From: Ctenosaura bakeri
Lineage: Eukaryota; Chordata; Lepidosauria; Squamata; Iguanidae
NCBI GenBank assembly: GCA_948474755.1
Contig: CAOLHI010002566.1
Location: forward strand, 496,001 to 560,000
Direction of reading: 5' to 3'
DNA length: 64,000 nucleotides
The notes below the pieces were generated by a model. It worked only from the letters and a program-made list of their open reading frames with translations. It was not told the origin of the DNA and did not search any database. Positions 31,952 to 42,519 of the stretch are shown here, one piece after another. The position numbers and the translations under genes are program-made. Positions within the stretch are counted from its first letter, which is position 1. Each line of letters starts with the position of its first letter.

Positions 31952-32669
31952 CAGTCACTTATCCACATTTGCGGGTTTTACTTTTGCAGACTGGATTCTT
32001 CACGGATTATTTGCTGTCAGCTCTGCTGCTGCCCTATGCCATTTTTAATAGGGACGACAAGCCTTGTGACATTTGAATATTTGAATATTTGAAGGGATGC
32101 CACGTAGAGGAAGGAGAGGGCTTGTTTTCTGCTGCTCCAGAGACCAGGACAAGGAGCAATGGATTCAAGCTGCAGGAAAGGAGATTCCACCTGAACCTCA
32201 GGAAGAACTTCCTGACAGTCAGGGCTGTCCAACCGCGGAATAGGCTGCCTCGGAGTGTAGTGGAGTCTCCTTCTTTGGAGGTTTTTAAGCAGAGGCTGGA
32301 ATGCCATCTGTCCAAAGGAAGGCTTTGAGGGTGTTCCTGCATGGCAGGGGATTGGACTGGATGGCCCCTGTGGTCTCTTCCAACTCTACATTTCTATGAT
32401 TCTATGAAAACTGGGAATGAGGCTTGTAAGTCCCTCTTAAAAATGGTGTGGGGCAGCAGCGGAGGTGGCCCTAAGCCCCACCGGCCCCCCACTTCTGCCT
32501 TGGGAAGGAACCCTGAGGCCTCAAAGGAATCCACGGTGGGTTGGATAGGGTGATCCTCCTTTTTTTGGTTGTTCAATATGGTTTTGGGAGGGCCTAGAGT
32601 GATTCACGGTTTTTCCACTTTCACGGGGGTCCTGTGCCCCTAACCCTAGAGAGTGGGGAGGGAGGACTG
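31952..32669 (+). mobile_element. Tigger-like element interrupted by CR1
   Basis: Left terminus CAGTCACTTATCCACATTTG with TA at 31950-31951; right terminus GAGTGGGGAGGGAGGACTG with TA at 32670-32671. The right interior contains TCCACTTTCACGGGGGTCCT and GTGCCCCTAACCCTAGAG, matching the fragment at 4351. CR1 32075-32407 lies inside. There is no transposase frame. Confidence 0.68.
32075..32407 (+). mobile_element. CR1 LINE inside Tigger-like element
   Basis: It starts in a duplicated TTTGAATATTTGAA patch, then [20 protein letters not shown] and [16 protein letters not shown], and ends TTTCTATGATTCTATGA. An intact 79-codon frame (32089-32328) covers this C-terminal piece, so the copy is fairly young. 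Confidence 0.9.
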
Positions 32670-32671
32670 TA

Positions 32672-33467
32672 ATTCAAACGGTATTGCACAATGAAGCAAA
32701 AGAGCAGGATGCTGGTGTTGGAAATTGCACGCTTTCCCCCAAACCAGTCACCTTGCAGCGGTGGTTGGTGATGGAGAGAATCAGTATCTTTGGATGCTGT
32801 CGATGGTGATAGGCATCTCTCTCTCTCCAGTGGGGGAGCGTTTCCTCCACCACGAGTGATGCAATGGCTTTGTCGAGCGTCCTTGTCGGAGACGCGCGCT
32901 CGCTAACAGGCTGTTTCTCACCCGCCCCCACCCTCAGCCACATAAGCAAGGCCAAGAGAGAACAATGCCTTCTGAGCATCCCTCCCTCTCTCTCTCTCTC
33001 TCTCTCTCTGGTGGGTGCTGGGGATTAGAAAGCATTTCTGCAGAGAGAGAGAGTTGACTGTCTGTGTTCGCACAAGCATTTGTGGGTTGGTCTTCCAGGA
33101 ATGAGTTTTCCGGCACCCACACGCCCCAGCCCTCTTCTTTGGAAGAGGGTTGCGTAACCCAGGGACGGAAAAGAAGTTTTCATTACTCAATTGTGAAAGC
33201 AAGTTTACTTAGTTCATTGTCCAGTTCCTGAGTCCTTCATCTCAGCCTGTGCCTGTCTCCCTTATGCTGACCGGAGTTAACCCAAGTATATGTGGATCGT
33301 TTGGTTTCAAGTCGCTGGGAAATATCGTTCGATTTCTTGCATGTGTGGATACCTTTCCTCTTGTTGCAAAAGCATGTCAATATCTGTCAATGCATGAATG
33401 CCTTTCGCTTTCTCCTCGCTGGGCAGATATGGCACACGGCGAATGCCCTTTCTCCATTTTTTTGAAT
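32672..33467. other. Unassigned sequence with (CT)n tract
   Basis: A CT/GA microsatellite (32983-33010, with a shorter GA run near 33040) is the only clear structure. The minus-strand frame at 33202-32918 translates it as an RER run and is not credible. Confidence 0.5.
32983..33010. repeat. (CT)n microsatellite
   Basis: About 13 CT units. It is a homopurine-homopyrimidine tract that could form triplex DNA. Confidence 0.93.
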
Positions 33468-33469
33468 TA

Positions 33470-34312
33470 CAGTCGGCCCTCCGTATCTGCAGGTTTCACT
33501 CGTGGATTTGGTTATCTGTGAGTTTCTCCGACCCCTGCAACTCCCATCTCGAGTGCTTCTTTTCCAAGGGAAACTTCTCTCTTGGTGCCTCCGATCTGAT
33601 TTAAAAAACCACCACTGGTCCTCCTTCTCCTCCACCAGCCATTGCCTGGCCAGCTAAGGACAGCTCACAGCCCAATTTCTCAGCACCACAAGCCCTCTCC
33701 CAGTGCCCCCCACACACCCAAGGAAGGAAATGGGCAAGAGAAAGGAACTATAGGGCCACCAAGCCAACCTTTCTCTTTCCTTTCCCTGACCTGGTTTGGA
33801 CTCTGGGAGCCCACTCTCCCCACTGTGCCGCTTTCCCACAAACACACACACACATACACATTTTTATACTTGTGGGTTTTCCACTTTCGAGGGGGTTCTG
33901 GAAGCCATGCCCAATGAGGAGCGGCGTAGGGAGCTGGGTATGTTTAGCCTAGAGAAGAGAAGGTTAAGAGGGGACACGATAGCCCTATTTAAATATTTGA
34001 AGGGATGTCGTGTTGAAGACGGACCAAGCTTGTTTTTTTGCTGCTCCAGAGACTAGGACATGGAGCAATGGATTCAAAAGAGATTCCACCTAAACGTCAG
34101 GAAGAACTTCCTGATAGCCAGAGCCATTTGACAGTGGAATATGCTCCCTGGAAGTGTGGTGGAGTCTCCTTCTTTGGAGGTTTTTAAACAGAGGCTGATG
34201 GCCATTTGCTGGGGGTGGTTTGTGTGGGGGGCTGGGGTTGGACTCAATGGCTGTTGTGGTCTGTTCCAATTCTACGATTCTAACCCTGTTGAAGGTAGAG
34301 GGCCAACTCTAT
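33470..34312 (+). mobile_element. Tigger-like element interrupted by CR1
   Basis: CAGTCGGCCCTCCGTATCTG at 33470 with TA at 33468-33469 is a classic Tigger-type end. The interior up to 33893 matches 38640-39200 (AAGTGCTTCT..., CCAGCTAAGGACAGCTCACA). A degraded right end (GGTAGAGGGCCAACTCTA) follows the CR1 at about 34294-34312. A short CA run lies at 33839-33858. Confidence 0.65.
33894..34284 (+). mobile_element. CR1 LINE inside Tigger-like element
   Basis: GGTTCTGGAAGCCATGCCCA to TTCCAATTCTACGATTCTA. It encodes [20 protein letters not shown] and [15 protein letters not shown], then loses frame at a poly-T expansion (TTGTTTTTTTG) and by deletion of the FKLQ codons. It lies between Tigger-like interior and right-end sequence. 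Confidence 0.88.
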
Positions 34313-35481
34313 GTGTAAATAATCTTTGAAAAAGTGAAGGTGTGCCAGTGATTAAGGAGAGTGGATTGAGAGGCAAAGGTACCCAGAAGCTACGCAGCCG
34401 GTGCAAAGCTGTGTCTCCCCTTCACTCCCTTTATATTTCATCTCAGCCTCCTCCGGTCTCCATCACCCAGCCCTGAATTCTGTTTCTAGGCCAGGCCACA
34501 ATGCGATGGAATGATGGCTGATGTTTTTTCTTTTCCAGACACCAGATAATAAATAAATACCCATGGAAATGAAAGGGCAGGATTTCCACATCTCTACTTG
34601 AAGTTACCTTGGTAGCAGTAGTCACACAACTAGATTTTCACTCTTTCTCTCTCCATCCTCCCTCCTTGGACAAAGAGAAGCTTTCCTGTTTGTTGCTTCC
34701 AAAGCATTCACCCGTTCTGAGTCGTAATCAATTAATGGTAAATTAGGTTCGTTTGTCAAATGCAAATAACACCCCCCCCCACCAATGCTTTCTTTGCTCT
34801 GTTCCGCCTCTCCTCTCCCATTCTTCCCACACCGTTATAGCCTGCACATCGGTCTCTCTGGGATGTTTTTTCCTCCGCCGCAGTCCTTTTGTCTGGCCTC
34901 TTTGGAAGCAATTTCATGTCTCGCAGTGAGATCTCTTGTTTTGGTATCTGAACATTTGTTCCAGGGGAGAGGGGGAAAAGTCCCCGCTTGGGCCTCCGTG
35001 GCTTAAAATGTCACATTCGCTGAGCGGCAGGACTGTGATGCTTGGAGGCCCGGGCGTGTGGACACCCCTTTGGAAAAGAGAAAACAAAGGGGTTGGACAG
35101 TCTTGGAGCAAACTTCGTTACCCAAGCCACTCAAGTTCTGTTCCAAGAGGAGCTGGATTCTGCAATGTCCATATACGATGAAAACTGAGGTCCTTGGGCT
35201 AATAAAATAGGCACCGTAGCACCCAGAAAGCGTTCTCCTGGAGGGGTAACGACATTTCCTTCATGGACCATGTTTTTGTATCAGGATAGGTAGAAATCGG
35301 AAGGGAGCCCAGAATTTGTTTGGTATAGCAGTCAGAGCACTGGGCTGGGACTTGTGGCTGTCCCACTGAGCCCTGAAGGACCTAAGATCACTTCGGACTA
35401 GTTTCCGTCTCTCCCACACAGAGATACAGACACACACAGCCTAACATACCTCACAGGATTGTTGCGAGGTTCAGCAAAGGA
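34313..35481. other. Unassigned intergenic sequence
   Basis: No recognised gene or mobile element. A poly-C run lies at about 34771-34780. Open frames up to 81 aa are without domains. Confidence 0.4.
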
Positions 35482-35730
35482 GGTTTGGAAACCCTGAAGC
35501 CCTGTGAGGAGTGGCTTAGGGAGCTGGGGATGTTTAGTCTGCAGAAGAGAAGGTTAAGAGAGGACATGATAGACATGTTTAAATATTGGAAGGGATGCCA
35601 TGTAGAGGAAGGAGAGGGCTTGTTTTCTGCCGCTTCAGAGACCAGGACAAGGAGCAATGGATTCAAGCTGCAGGAAAAGAGATTCCACCTGAACCTCAGG
35701 AAGAACTTCCTGACGGTCAGAGACGTTTGG
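35482..35730 (+). mobile_element. CR1 LINE, truncated at both ends
   Basis: It covers [20 protein letters not shown] to [14 protein letters not shown] in one open frame (35485-35796), then stops without the [11 protein letters not shown] segment or tail. Loss of the 3' end is unusual for a LINE copy and points to a later deletion. Confidence 0.88.
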
Positions 35731-35806
35731 CAAAGGGTACCAAGAGACACCCTTCCTCTGAACACAGTGGCAACCTGCAGCCATCATGACAAGTAACCAC
35801 TGAGAG

Positions 35807-36002
35807 GGCCTTTCTGCACTGCACTGTTATAGTACTATCAATCCACTTTCAACCTCTTGTAGAATCTTGGGGCTTGCAGTTTAGGGGCATTTAGAGTTCT
35901 CAACCAGAGAGCTCTTTGGCCTCAGTAAGCTACAAACCCCAGAATTCCACAGGATGTTGAAAGTGGAATCATAGCACTATAACAGTGTAGTGCAGAAAGG
36001 CT
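35807..36002. mobile_element. Foldback MITE, variant short termini
   Basis: The termini read GGCCTTTCTGCACTGCACTG and CAGTGTAGTGCAGAAAGGCTC, one base shorter than GGCCATTTC. The same variant occurs at 55763-56065. The loop contains CAACCAGAGAGCTCTTTGGC. No secure target duplication was found. Confidence 0.75.
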
Positions 36003-36044
36003 CATAGCCTTATTTGCAGCAAATGTTTCTAATCACCATTTGAA

Positions 36045-36330
36045 GTTACCCAGGTTGACAGGCACTTTCTTGTGGCACTGAGTTCCACAGTTTGTGAACG
36101 GTTTGCCTTGTTGAAGAAATCCTTCTTTTTATCTATCATGAAACACCCATCATTCCATTCCTGTATATGGTCCAAGGTTCGAATATGGTCTCATATGAGC
36201 GGTAGTCCAAAGAAAGTAACCTTCCCAGACGTAGGGAGAAAAACTTCTACACCATGCATAATTTTATGAACTTTACTCATGTCCCCCTGCTTGTCCAATC
36301 TGAAAACTGATTGGTGCACCCCGTATCCAC
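36045..36330 (-). mobile_element. Ancient LINE-like fragment (CR1/L3-type)
   Basis: CACTGAGTTCCACAGTTTGT, ACACCATGCATAATTTTATG and CATGTCCCCCTGCTTGTCC follow the layout of old CR1/L3-type elements in reptile genomes. It is highly diverged and the frame is lost. Confidence 0.4.
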
Positions 36331-36785
36331 CCTACACCCTTCCATTTGTCCCACTTTGAGCAGATAGAATTGGAAGATTATATGTCGAACATCAGCGGGT
36401 AATGAAGAAAAAGGATGCAGGAGGCAAAGAGCTTGAAAGGACCTGCGTGGTCCTAGATGAAAGCTCGGCCGTGCAGTACGGGGAACCCTTGCCATCTCCT
36501 GCGGATGATTCTTCGGAGGGAGGGAGAGCTGCTCAACTTTGATGGGATTAAACAGTTTCATTAAATTAATAGCTTGCTTGGCTTGCTAGCAGTCCCCTTT
36601 GGAAGGGAAAGCCAACCGTGGGTGGGGGGTGATGCCATTCTATGGAGGAACTTCACCTCCTCCCTGTAATGGGGATGGCATGAGGCTTAGTTGATAAAAA
36701 TAACACAGAGAGGCAGTGGTACCAATTTTAAAATGAGAAGGCATTATTTGGATCTCAACGCAGGGGTGGAAAGTCCAGAGAGAGA
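36331..36785. other. Unassigned intergenic sequence
   Basis: No recognised gene or mobile element. Confidence 0.4.
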
Positions 36786-36987
36786 GGCCGTTTCCACAGT
36801 AGACTGTTATAGTGCTATGAGTCCCCTTTCAACATCCTATGGAATCCTGGGGTTTGCAGTTGCGGGAGGGGCATTTAGGATTCTCAGCCAGAGAGCTCTT
36901 TGGCCTCCGGAAACTACAAATCCCAGAATTCCACTGGAGGTTCAAAGTGGAATAATAGCACTATATCAGTATAGTGCGGAAATGGCC
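36786..36987. mobile_element. Foldback MITE, complete, TSD AGA
   Basis: GGCCGTTTCCACAGTAGACT ... AGTATAGTGCGGAAATGGCC, flanked by AGA at 36783-36785 and 36988-36990. The left arm is of the ACATCCTATGG type and the right of the CTGGAGGTTCAAAG type, so the arms have diverged from each other more than in the short copies. Confidence 0.83.
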
Positions 36988-36990
36988 AGA

Positions 36991-37217
36991 GAGGCAGGGC
37001 ACTTCTGAATATTGGATTCTGGTGACGGCAGATAAGGACAGCTATCACATTCTGCTTGTGAGCCAGGGTGGTGTTTGTACTAAGGGATTTGTTTTTGGAC
37101 TGGAGGGATCTAGTCCTCATTGAGTCAGGGAACTCCCTGTCTGACCTTGGGTCACTCTCTCTCAATCTGACCTGCCTCCCAGGAAGATTAGAATAATAGA
37201 ATCATAGATCTGGAATT
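36991..37217. other. Spacer before VNTR
   Basis: No gene. Immediately before the array (37193-37208) GAATAATAGAATCATAGATC resembles a CR1 tail motif, but no CR1 body follows because the simple repeat starts there. Confidence 0.4.
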
Positions 37218-37920
37218 TTACTCCTTCCTTCCTTCCTTCCTCCCTCCCTTCCTTCCTTCCTTCCTTCCTTCCTTCCTTCCTTCCTTCCTTCCTTCCTTCC
37301 TTCCTTTCTCATCTGCATTTTGCTCCTCCCTCCCTCCCTTCCTTCCTCCCTCCCTTCCTTCCTTCCTTCCTTTATTTCTCATCTGCATTTTGCTCCTTCC
37401 TTCCTTCCTTCCTTCCTTCCTTCCTTCCTTCCTTCCTTCCTTCCTTCCTTCCTTCCTTCCTTTATTTCTCATCTGCATTTTGCTCCTTCCTTCCTTCCTT
37501 CCTTCCTTCCTTCCTTCCTTCCTTCCTTCCTTCCTTCCTTTATTTCTCATCTGCATTTTGCTCCTTCCTTCCTTCCTTCCTTCCTTCCTTCCTTCCTTCC
37601 TTCCTTCCTTCCTTCGTTCCTTCCCTCCTCCCTTTATTTCTCATCTGCATTTTGCTCCTTCCTTCCTTCCTTCCTTCCTTCCTTCCTTCCTTCCTTCCTT
37701 CCTTCCTTCCTTCCTTCCTTCCTCCCTCTATTTCTCATCTGCATTTCCTTCCTTCCTTCCTTCCTTCCTTCCTCCCTTCCTTCCCTCCTCCCTTTATTTC
37801 TCATCTGCATTTTGCTCCTTCCTTCCTTCCTTCCTTCCTTCCTTCCTTCCTTCCTTCCTTCCTTCCTTCCTTCCTTCCTTCCTTCCTTTATTTCTCATCT
37901 GCATTTTCCTTCCTTCCTTC
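37218..37920 (+). repeat. (TTCC)n VNTR with eight embedded spacers
   Basis: A 700-bp homopyrimidine array. A spacer of about 26 bases (TTTATTTCTCATCTGCATTT, then TGCTCC) recurs eight times, with ATCTG at 37311, 37381, 37471, 37549, 37642, 37737, 37803 and 37897. TTCC/TCCC runs of varying length separate the spacers. Repeat translation gives poly-LPSF frames up to 239 aa, which are artefacts. Confidence 0.97.
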
Positions 37921-38447
37921 TCTGTTTCTGCATGCCATCTCACTCTTGTTCCCCGGCTTTCCGAGTTCTTCCCTTCCCTTTCCCATAGTCCGTTTAAGAT
38001 TCCATCGCTCATCTTCAAAAGTAGTCATCCTCCAGCTCGGGCTTATCTTTTATCTCTGCCTTCTCTTCCTTGGGCCTTTGAGTCCTCCTGGCTCTTTGTT
38101 GCCTGTTAAGCCCCCATATCTCTTTCTCTACCTCATGCCTTTGAGCTTTCCTCCCTCTCCTTCCCAGCTCCTTATCTACGGGCCATTTTACCAGCCAATA
38201 TCCATTCAATTGATTTCCCCTCCTCTTTTTTTCTTTTAAAAAAACAAAAACTCAAGACTCATTCATTTCAGCTGTCCTTTGTCTAATTATTTTTGGACAT
38301 CTCTACCTCCTCCTCCGTTTTTCTTTTTTTCTAATTTTGTTCCTCGGACTTTAGTTTTCTAAATTAGATTGGAGATGGGCAGGGAAAAATGCTGTCCCAA
38401 TGGCATTGTTGTTTTAAGATCCAAACATGACTCTGATCTCCATCTAT
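37921..38447. other. Pyrimidine-rich spacer
   Basis: T/C-rich sequence after the VNTR, with TTTTTTTCTTTT runs near 38226-38240 and 38320-38340. No gene recognised. Confidence 0.4.
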
Positions 38448-38626
38448 GGCCATTTCTGCACTAGCCTGTTATAGTGCAATGATTCCACTTGCAACATCCT
38501 CTGGAATCCTGAGGTTTGCAGTTTCGGGAGGGGCCAGCCGGCCCGTCCCAAAACTGCAAACCCCAGGATTCCAGAGGATGTGAAAGTGGAATCATTGCGC
38601 TATAACAGGCTAGTGTGGAAATGGCC
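38448..38626. mobile_element. Foldback MITE, complete
   Basis: GGCCATTTCTGCACTAGCCT ... AGGCTAGTGTGGAAATGGCC with the GGCCAGCCGGCCCGTCC loop. The left neighbouring triplet is TAT and the right TTG, so no exact duplication survives. It ends 7 bases before a Tigger-like element. Confidence 0.83.
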
Positions 38627-38633
38627 TTGGTTA

Positions 38634-39633
38634 CACATACCCTTCATTTGTAGGTTTAATCTTCATGGATCTGCTTATTTGGGAGTTTCTCCAATGTCCT
38701 CAAGTGCTTCTATTCTGGGGGAACCTTCCCTCTCGGCAGCTCCAATCAGGCCATGCAACCTATTTCTGGTCCTCTTCCACTAGCCACTGCCCAGTAGTGT
38801 ATCTAGCGCAAAGAGCACCTAGGAAAAGCATGGAAATTGTGCCACTACTTTCTTACCCCTATCCCCATTCCCCCACCCCTATATGCATGACTTTTTTGCG
38901 CCTCCCTGGCATTGGCACCTGGGGCATGTACCCTGTGTGCTCCACACAAGATGCTGCTGGCTGGCCAGCTAAGAACAGCTCACAATCCAATTTCTCAGCC
39001 TCTCCTGATGCCTCCTGCACACCCACAGAAGGAAATGGGCAAAAGAGAGGAAGTATAGGGCAACCATCTCAAGCCATCCCCCTTTCCCTGACCTGGTATG
39101 GATCCAGGGTGCTTGCGCTCCCCACCGTACCTCAGCCGCATTTCCACAGATGCCCACACACACATTTTGACAGTTGTGCATTTTCCTCTTTTGCAGAGGT
39201 CTTGGTCTCCCTTCCCATCCCTTTGCTGCCAGCCCCACGGCTCTCGGGGGAAGGGGGAAGAAAAAAGACAACATAAAGGGCTTACCTGTATTTTCCCCTT
39301 AGATGAAAAAGAGTGGAGTGCTGTGTTCTGGTGTCCTAGCTACTTCCAGCTGCCACCTTGAGAAAGGAGATTCCTCTAAGAGGGGAGGGCTAAGACCTGA
39401 CCAATCAGCAGAATGTGCAGCCTTATGGCAGAGAGGACAAACCTCCAGCAGGAGGAGGGAACTTTGCTCACTCAAAAGGAAAAACAACAACATCCATTTT
39501 AAGCACAAGTCTGGCAAGCCTGGGGTGAGGAAAGCAAGGGAATGGGAGGAGGAAATTGGCGGAAAGGCAAGCATATGCCTTGTGAATAATCAAATTTGCA
39601 AAGGTCAAAACTGCAAATGTGGAGGGAGAACTG
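38634..39633 (+). mobile_element. Tigger-like element, full-length 1-kb copy
   Basis: TA at 38632-38633 precedes a left end (CACATACCCTTCATTTGTAG) that matches the Tigger TIR imperfectly. The right end TGTGGAGGGAGAACTG is followed by TA. It contains both the left interior seen at 33470-33893 and the right interior seen at 891-1429. That makes it the reference copy joining the two partial types. It contains no transposase frame. Confidence 0.68.
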
Positions 39634-39635
39634 TA

Positions 39636-40140
39636 GTATAGTACTTGCAGTTTGAGAAATGGGTTGCTGGGGAACACAAGCCGGAGGATCTTGCTGGTGT
39701 CCGAAAAGTCACATCAGGGGCCAAATACCAGCAATGCAGTGATGATAACACACCACTGCAGCACTCAGTATTTCCAGTGAGGAGTTAAACTTCATATCCA
39801 AATATGCTAGCCGGTAGTGTAGCCCCCAGGACTGTGACGACGGGAGACAAATAATACATTTTATTTGTTCATTTCAAAACGTGTGGTTTCTGTTTTCATT
39901 TTACATCCTGCCTTTCCGATAGCAAAAACAAAGACAGTTTCGGCTGTCTTTTCCATATAAGCTATGTAGACCTTTTCTTTGCATATGATTAAGGCTTTTG
40001 AAGTTTCAAGTTTCATAAATATGTCAGATAGCACAATATGATATGCCAAGTTATGAATGAAGCATCTGTGTTGTTAAATTTATTAAAGGTTGCAGGATAA
40101 GTTTGGGTTCCGTTTCACCCTTATTACTGCGGATGTGATA
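39636..40140. other. Unassigned intergenic sequence
   Basis: No recognised gene or repeat. Confidence 0.4.
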
Positions 40141-40260
40141 TTTATTTCTCTCCCTTCTTTTCCCCCCAGTTTGGGACTCAAAGCGGCTTAACAATAAATT
40201 AAAAAAAATATTTGGTCAAAAATTCAGAAGATGCAAAAGTTAATATGAAGTTAAACAATC
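40141..40260 (-). mobile_element. L2-like LINE 3' end fragment
   Basis: TTCCCCCCAGTTTGGGACTC then AAAGCGGCTTAACAATAAAT is the reverse complement of the ...TTGTAAGCCGCTTTGAGTCCC... L2 3' end. Only the terminal part is recognisable. Confidence 0.5.
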
Positions 40261-40770
40261 AAAAAAACAGAAATGGCGGAAATGGCCATAGTTATTTCCT
40301 TTGTTAGTTTAATTAAGTATTTATGTTCCCTTTTTAAAAAATGCTCAAAAGTAACATGTTAGTTCCTTTTTGGACACAGGCAGGTAGCACTTTAAAATGG
40401 TCGCTGTAACAATTAATATTTATGGAGAGCTATGCCTTGGTGGTGTTAATGTTATTAACTTTAAAAATGTTATGTCCCAACTCCTTGGGGATCCCTTCTG
40501 GCCAAGGAGAACCGATGTTGCTTAATTCCTGTGCCTCCCCTCCAATGCTTTCTTGGCCATCTTCTGGATGAAAGCGAAACCCACCCATGGGGAGGCGAGA
40601 GGTTGGCTTTGAAGCGCCCTCTCCGGAGATTTCCCCTACAGCAGCGAATCAAAGAACCCCCCAGGCTCTCTTCATGCCACGGTTGTCTGGCAATGCGCTC
40701 TGGATGAATTGTGGTAAGGAGAGAAGTCAAACGGGAGATTCCCCCAGGAAAATTTGTTCTGCCAGTCTCC
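40261..40770. other. Unassigned intergenic sequence
   Basis: A/T-rich, then mixed. No gene recognised. Confidence 0.4.
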
Positions 40771-40925
40771 AGCCATGGCCGCACTAGACTATTATAGCGC
40801 TATGATTCCACTTTCAACATCCTATGGAATCCTGGGGTTTGCAGGAAAGTGCAACATCCTGTGGAATCCTGGGGTTTGCAGGAAACTGCAACATCCTATG
40901 GAATCCTGGGGTTTGCAGGAAACCT
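40771..40925. mobile_element. Foldback MITE left arm with tandem triplication
   Basis: The left arm (GCACTAGACTATTATAGCGC then TATGATTCCACTTTCAACAT) is followed by three tandem 37-base units of CAACATCCTATGGAATCCTG GGGTTTGCAGG-type sequence starting at 40815, 40852 and 40889. There is no right arm. The terminus is degraded (AGCCATGGCCGCAC). Confidence 0.75.
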
Positions 40926-40969
40926 GTCGGACTGTAAAATGGCAAAAGGAAAGACCAGAACTAAAAGGG

Positions 40970-41421
40970 TTGGATGCATTCAGAGGAGGGCTGCCAAAAT
41001 GGCGAAGGGTCTGGAAGCTGTGAAACCCTATGAGGAAAGGCTTAGGGAGCTGAGGATGTTTAGTCTGCAGAAGAGAAGGTTAAGAGGAGACATGATAGCT
41101 GTGTTTAAATATTTGAAGGGATGTCATGTTGAAGATGGAGCAAGCTTGTTCTCTGCCGTTCCAGAGACCAGGACAAGGAGCAATGGATTCAAGCTGCAGG
41201 AAAGGAGATTCCACTTGAACCTCAGGGAGAACTTCCTGATGGTCAGAGCTGTCCGGCAGTAGAAGATGCTGCCTCCATGGAATGTGGTGGAGTCTCCTTC
41301 TTTGGAGGTTTTTAAGCAGAGGCTGGATGGCCATCTGTTGGGAATGCTTTGATGGGTGTTCCTGCATGGCAGGGGGTTGGACTTGTTGGCCCCTGGGGTC
41401 TCTTCCAACTCTATGACTCCA
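40970..41421 (+). mobile_element. CR1 LINE, plus strand, well preserved C-terminus
   Basis: The frame 40849-41262 is open from inside the preceding MITE into the CR1 ([40 protein letters not shown]). It ends at a TAG replacing the tryptophan codon in RQWNLLP near 41261. The tail TTCCAACTCTATGACTCC closes the element. The apparent MITE-CR1 fusion frame is fortuitous. Confidence 0.9.
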
Positions 41422-42235
41422 TTCCTTCCCTATCTTATCTTCTGCCATTCCCGTTGGCCACTGACCGCACCAGTGCAGCATGCCGAGGACTGGGAAGTTA
41501 CAAAAGTGTCCTTCATCCTTTGTCATATTCCTATCCCCAATACTAACTGCTATGTGAAGGTTCACAAAGCTGGAGATGCCTTCCTAGAAAGGCACTGGCA
41601 AAGTCCAAGCTTTGGGGAATAACCTTTGGGGAAGGAATAAACCTTGACCTGCCTTTCCTCTCCCCCTTGCAAGAGAGGAATGGTTAGCTTCCTGAGATGA
41701 CACCATTCCCGCCCTGCCTGGCTGCTCCGTGTCCATAATTCTCCGCATCTCCAATTAAGCAGCCAGGCCATGCCGTAAAAAGCCAGAGATGGAAGATTAT
41801 TGATCGGACAGGGCTGATGGCATGCCAAGTCCTCCCACTGCGGACCTCTCTCCTTCTTTGCAGCATCATCTCCTGAGATCCCAAGGGGTGGGCATCCCCA
41901 CGCGGCCTAGACGGAGCCAGAGCTCGATGGGCATGAAATGAAGTCATGTCGCCCAGGGTGGTGCCTTTGGAGAGACCGCCCTTTTTGCTGCAGCAAGCAG
42001 AACGTGCTTTCTTTTTCCAGCACCATCGTGGGCACGGGAGGGTAACTTCATTGAGGAACTCTGCAAATGATCACCACCTCTTTTAACCTCGAAGGGTGCC
42101 ATGAGCTACTGGATTCTTGCTCATTTCCCATCGGTGGAGAATTGTTTTTGGCCAAGGGTGCAAATTTCAGTTTGGAGGTGTCACGGCCCCATCCCAGGAC
42201 TCAGACAGGACTCTTTCCAACAGCCACAACACAGA
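41422..42235. other. Unassigned intergenic sequence
   Basis: No recognised gene or repeat. Confidence 0.4.
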
Positions 42236-42437
42236 GGACTTTTCTGCACTACACTGTTATAGTGCTTTTATTCCACTTTCAACCTCCTGTGGAATTCTGG
42301 GGTTTGTAGTTTATTGAGGCCAAAGAGCTCTCTGGCTGAGAATCCTAAAGGCCCCTCCCTAAACTGCAAACCCCAGGATTCCATAGGAGGTTGAAAGTGG
42401 AATAATAGCACTATAACAGTCCAGTGCAGAAATGGCC
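42236..42437. mobile_element. Foldback MITE, complete, TSD AGA
   Basis: The left end is mutated (GGACTTTTCTGCACTACACT) and the right end intact (CAGTGCAGAAATGGCC). AGA lies at 42233-42235 and 42438-42440. The loop contains GAGGCCAAAGAGCTCTCTGG. Confidence 0.83.
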
Positions 42438-42519
42438 AGAGATGTGAAGGGCAATATTAACTGCAGCGAACGTAGGTGAAAAGGTTGGAGCATTTGTATA
42501 ATACGGACTCATCAATTCA

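Noticed and set aside
37320..38239. Open frames of 195-239 aa rich in Leu-Pro-Ser-Phe
   Set aside because: They are translations of the (TTCC)n array in all three frames and carry no information beyond the repeat.
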